This document shows, piece by piece, positions 63,973 through 64,000 of a stretch of DNA of 64,000 bases; the first letter of the stretch is position 1; each line of letters begins with the position of its first letter. A program made the translations under genes and the position numbers. Location of the stretch: positions 124,001 to 188,000 of the forward strand of contig NZ_PYXG01000003.1 in NCBI RefSeq assembly GCF_003043945.1. Reading direction: 5' to 3'. The notes under the pieces are model-generated. The model was not told the origin of the DNA. It did not search any database and saw only the letters and a program-made list of their open reading frames with translations. The stretch comes from Prevotella sp. oral taxon 376 (GTDB taxonomy: Bacteria > Bacteroidota > Bacteroidia > Bacteroidales > Bacteroidaceae).

Positions 63973-64000
63973 CGTGCCTGCTCGTTGACGGGAAACGGGT

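Overview
The window looks like chromosomal DNA of a Bacteroidota bacterium, most probably a Prevotella-like member of the Prevotellaceae. This rests on SusC/SusD-type glycan uptake genes, an ECF sigma/FecR pair, promoters of the Bacteroidota form TTTG-N19-TAnnTTTG instead of -35/-10 boxes, a glycine-lipid acyltransferase pair, and a dcw cluster without murF or ddl. No rRNA, integrase, transposase or CRISPR array was seen. The genus is inferred from gene content, not from a marker-gene comparison.

Layout. 1-1416 is the 3' part of a GH28 pectinase, followed by a decayed gene. 2109-4280 (minus) is a two-gene restriction-modification-like unit: an EcoRI-type adenine methylase and a DUF262-HNH protein. 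A strongly structured candidate RNA lies upstream of the methylase. 4753-7586 (plus) holds gpmI, ung and a DUF3109 gene. 7598-11847 (minus) holds a GH95 fucosidase, a stand-alone GH78-N-terminal-like protein and an AraC regulator. 11974-14085 (minus) is a compact four-gene operon with a fulvocin-C-like cysteine-rich protein, a DUF1573 lipoprotein and two paralogous membrane proteins; a membrane-anchored HTH regulator (14245-15303) and gyrB lie upstream. rpsT, tRNA-Glu and recO follow.

19268-35463 (minus) is the division and cell wall cluster, read in the order mraZ, rsmH, ftsL, ftsI, murE, mraY, murD, ftsW, murG, murC, ftsQ, ftsA, ftsZ, yqeY. A likely MraZ operator precedes mraZ and a 22-bp tandem repeat lies between mraY and murD. 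36214-38074 encodes two acyltransferases for glycine lipids. dgt and dut are divergent, and dut leads an operon with a TPR protein, a DUF4292 lipoprotein and an EnvC-like protein. Next come an M20 deacylase, an acyl-CoA ligase, prfB, a 46-residue membrane protein, a CYTH protein, a VanZ-like protein, an NSS transporter with a relic of a second copy, and a helix-hairpin-helix protein.

52595-63904 (plus) is a polysaccharide utilization locus: ECF sigma factor, FecR anti-sigma, SusC with an STN signalling domain, SusD, a GH18-like protein lacking the catalytic motif, a DUF1735-LamG protein, a DUF1735-GH18 endo-beta-N-acetylglucosaminidase-like enzyme, and a lipoprotein of unknown fold. The order resembles Bacteroides N-glycan loci. 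A terminator after the last gene suggests the operon ends inside the window.

The least explained items are the structured RNA with competing folds at 4341-4575, the fulvocin-like operon, and the family of intergenic repeats built on GGCTAAAAG and GGCCGTTAAAAGG.
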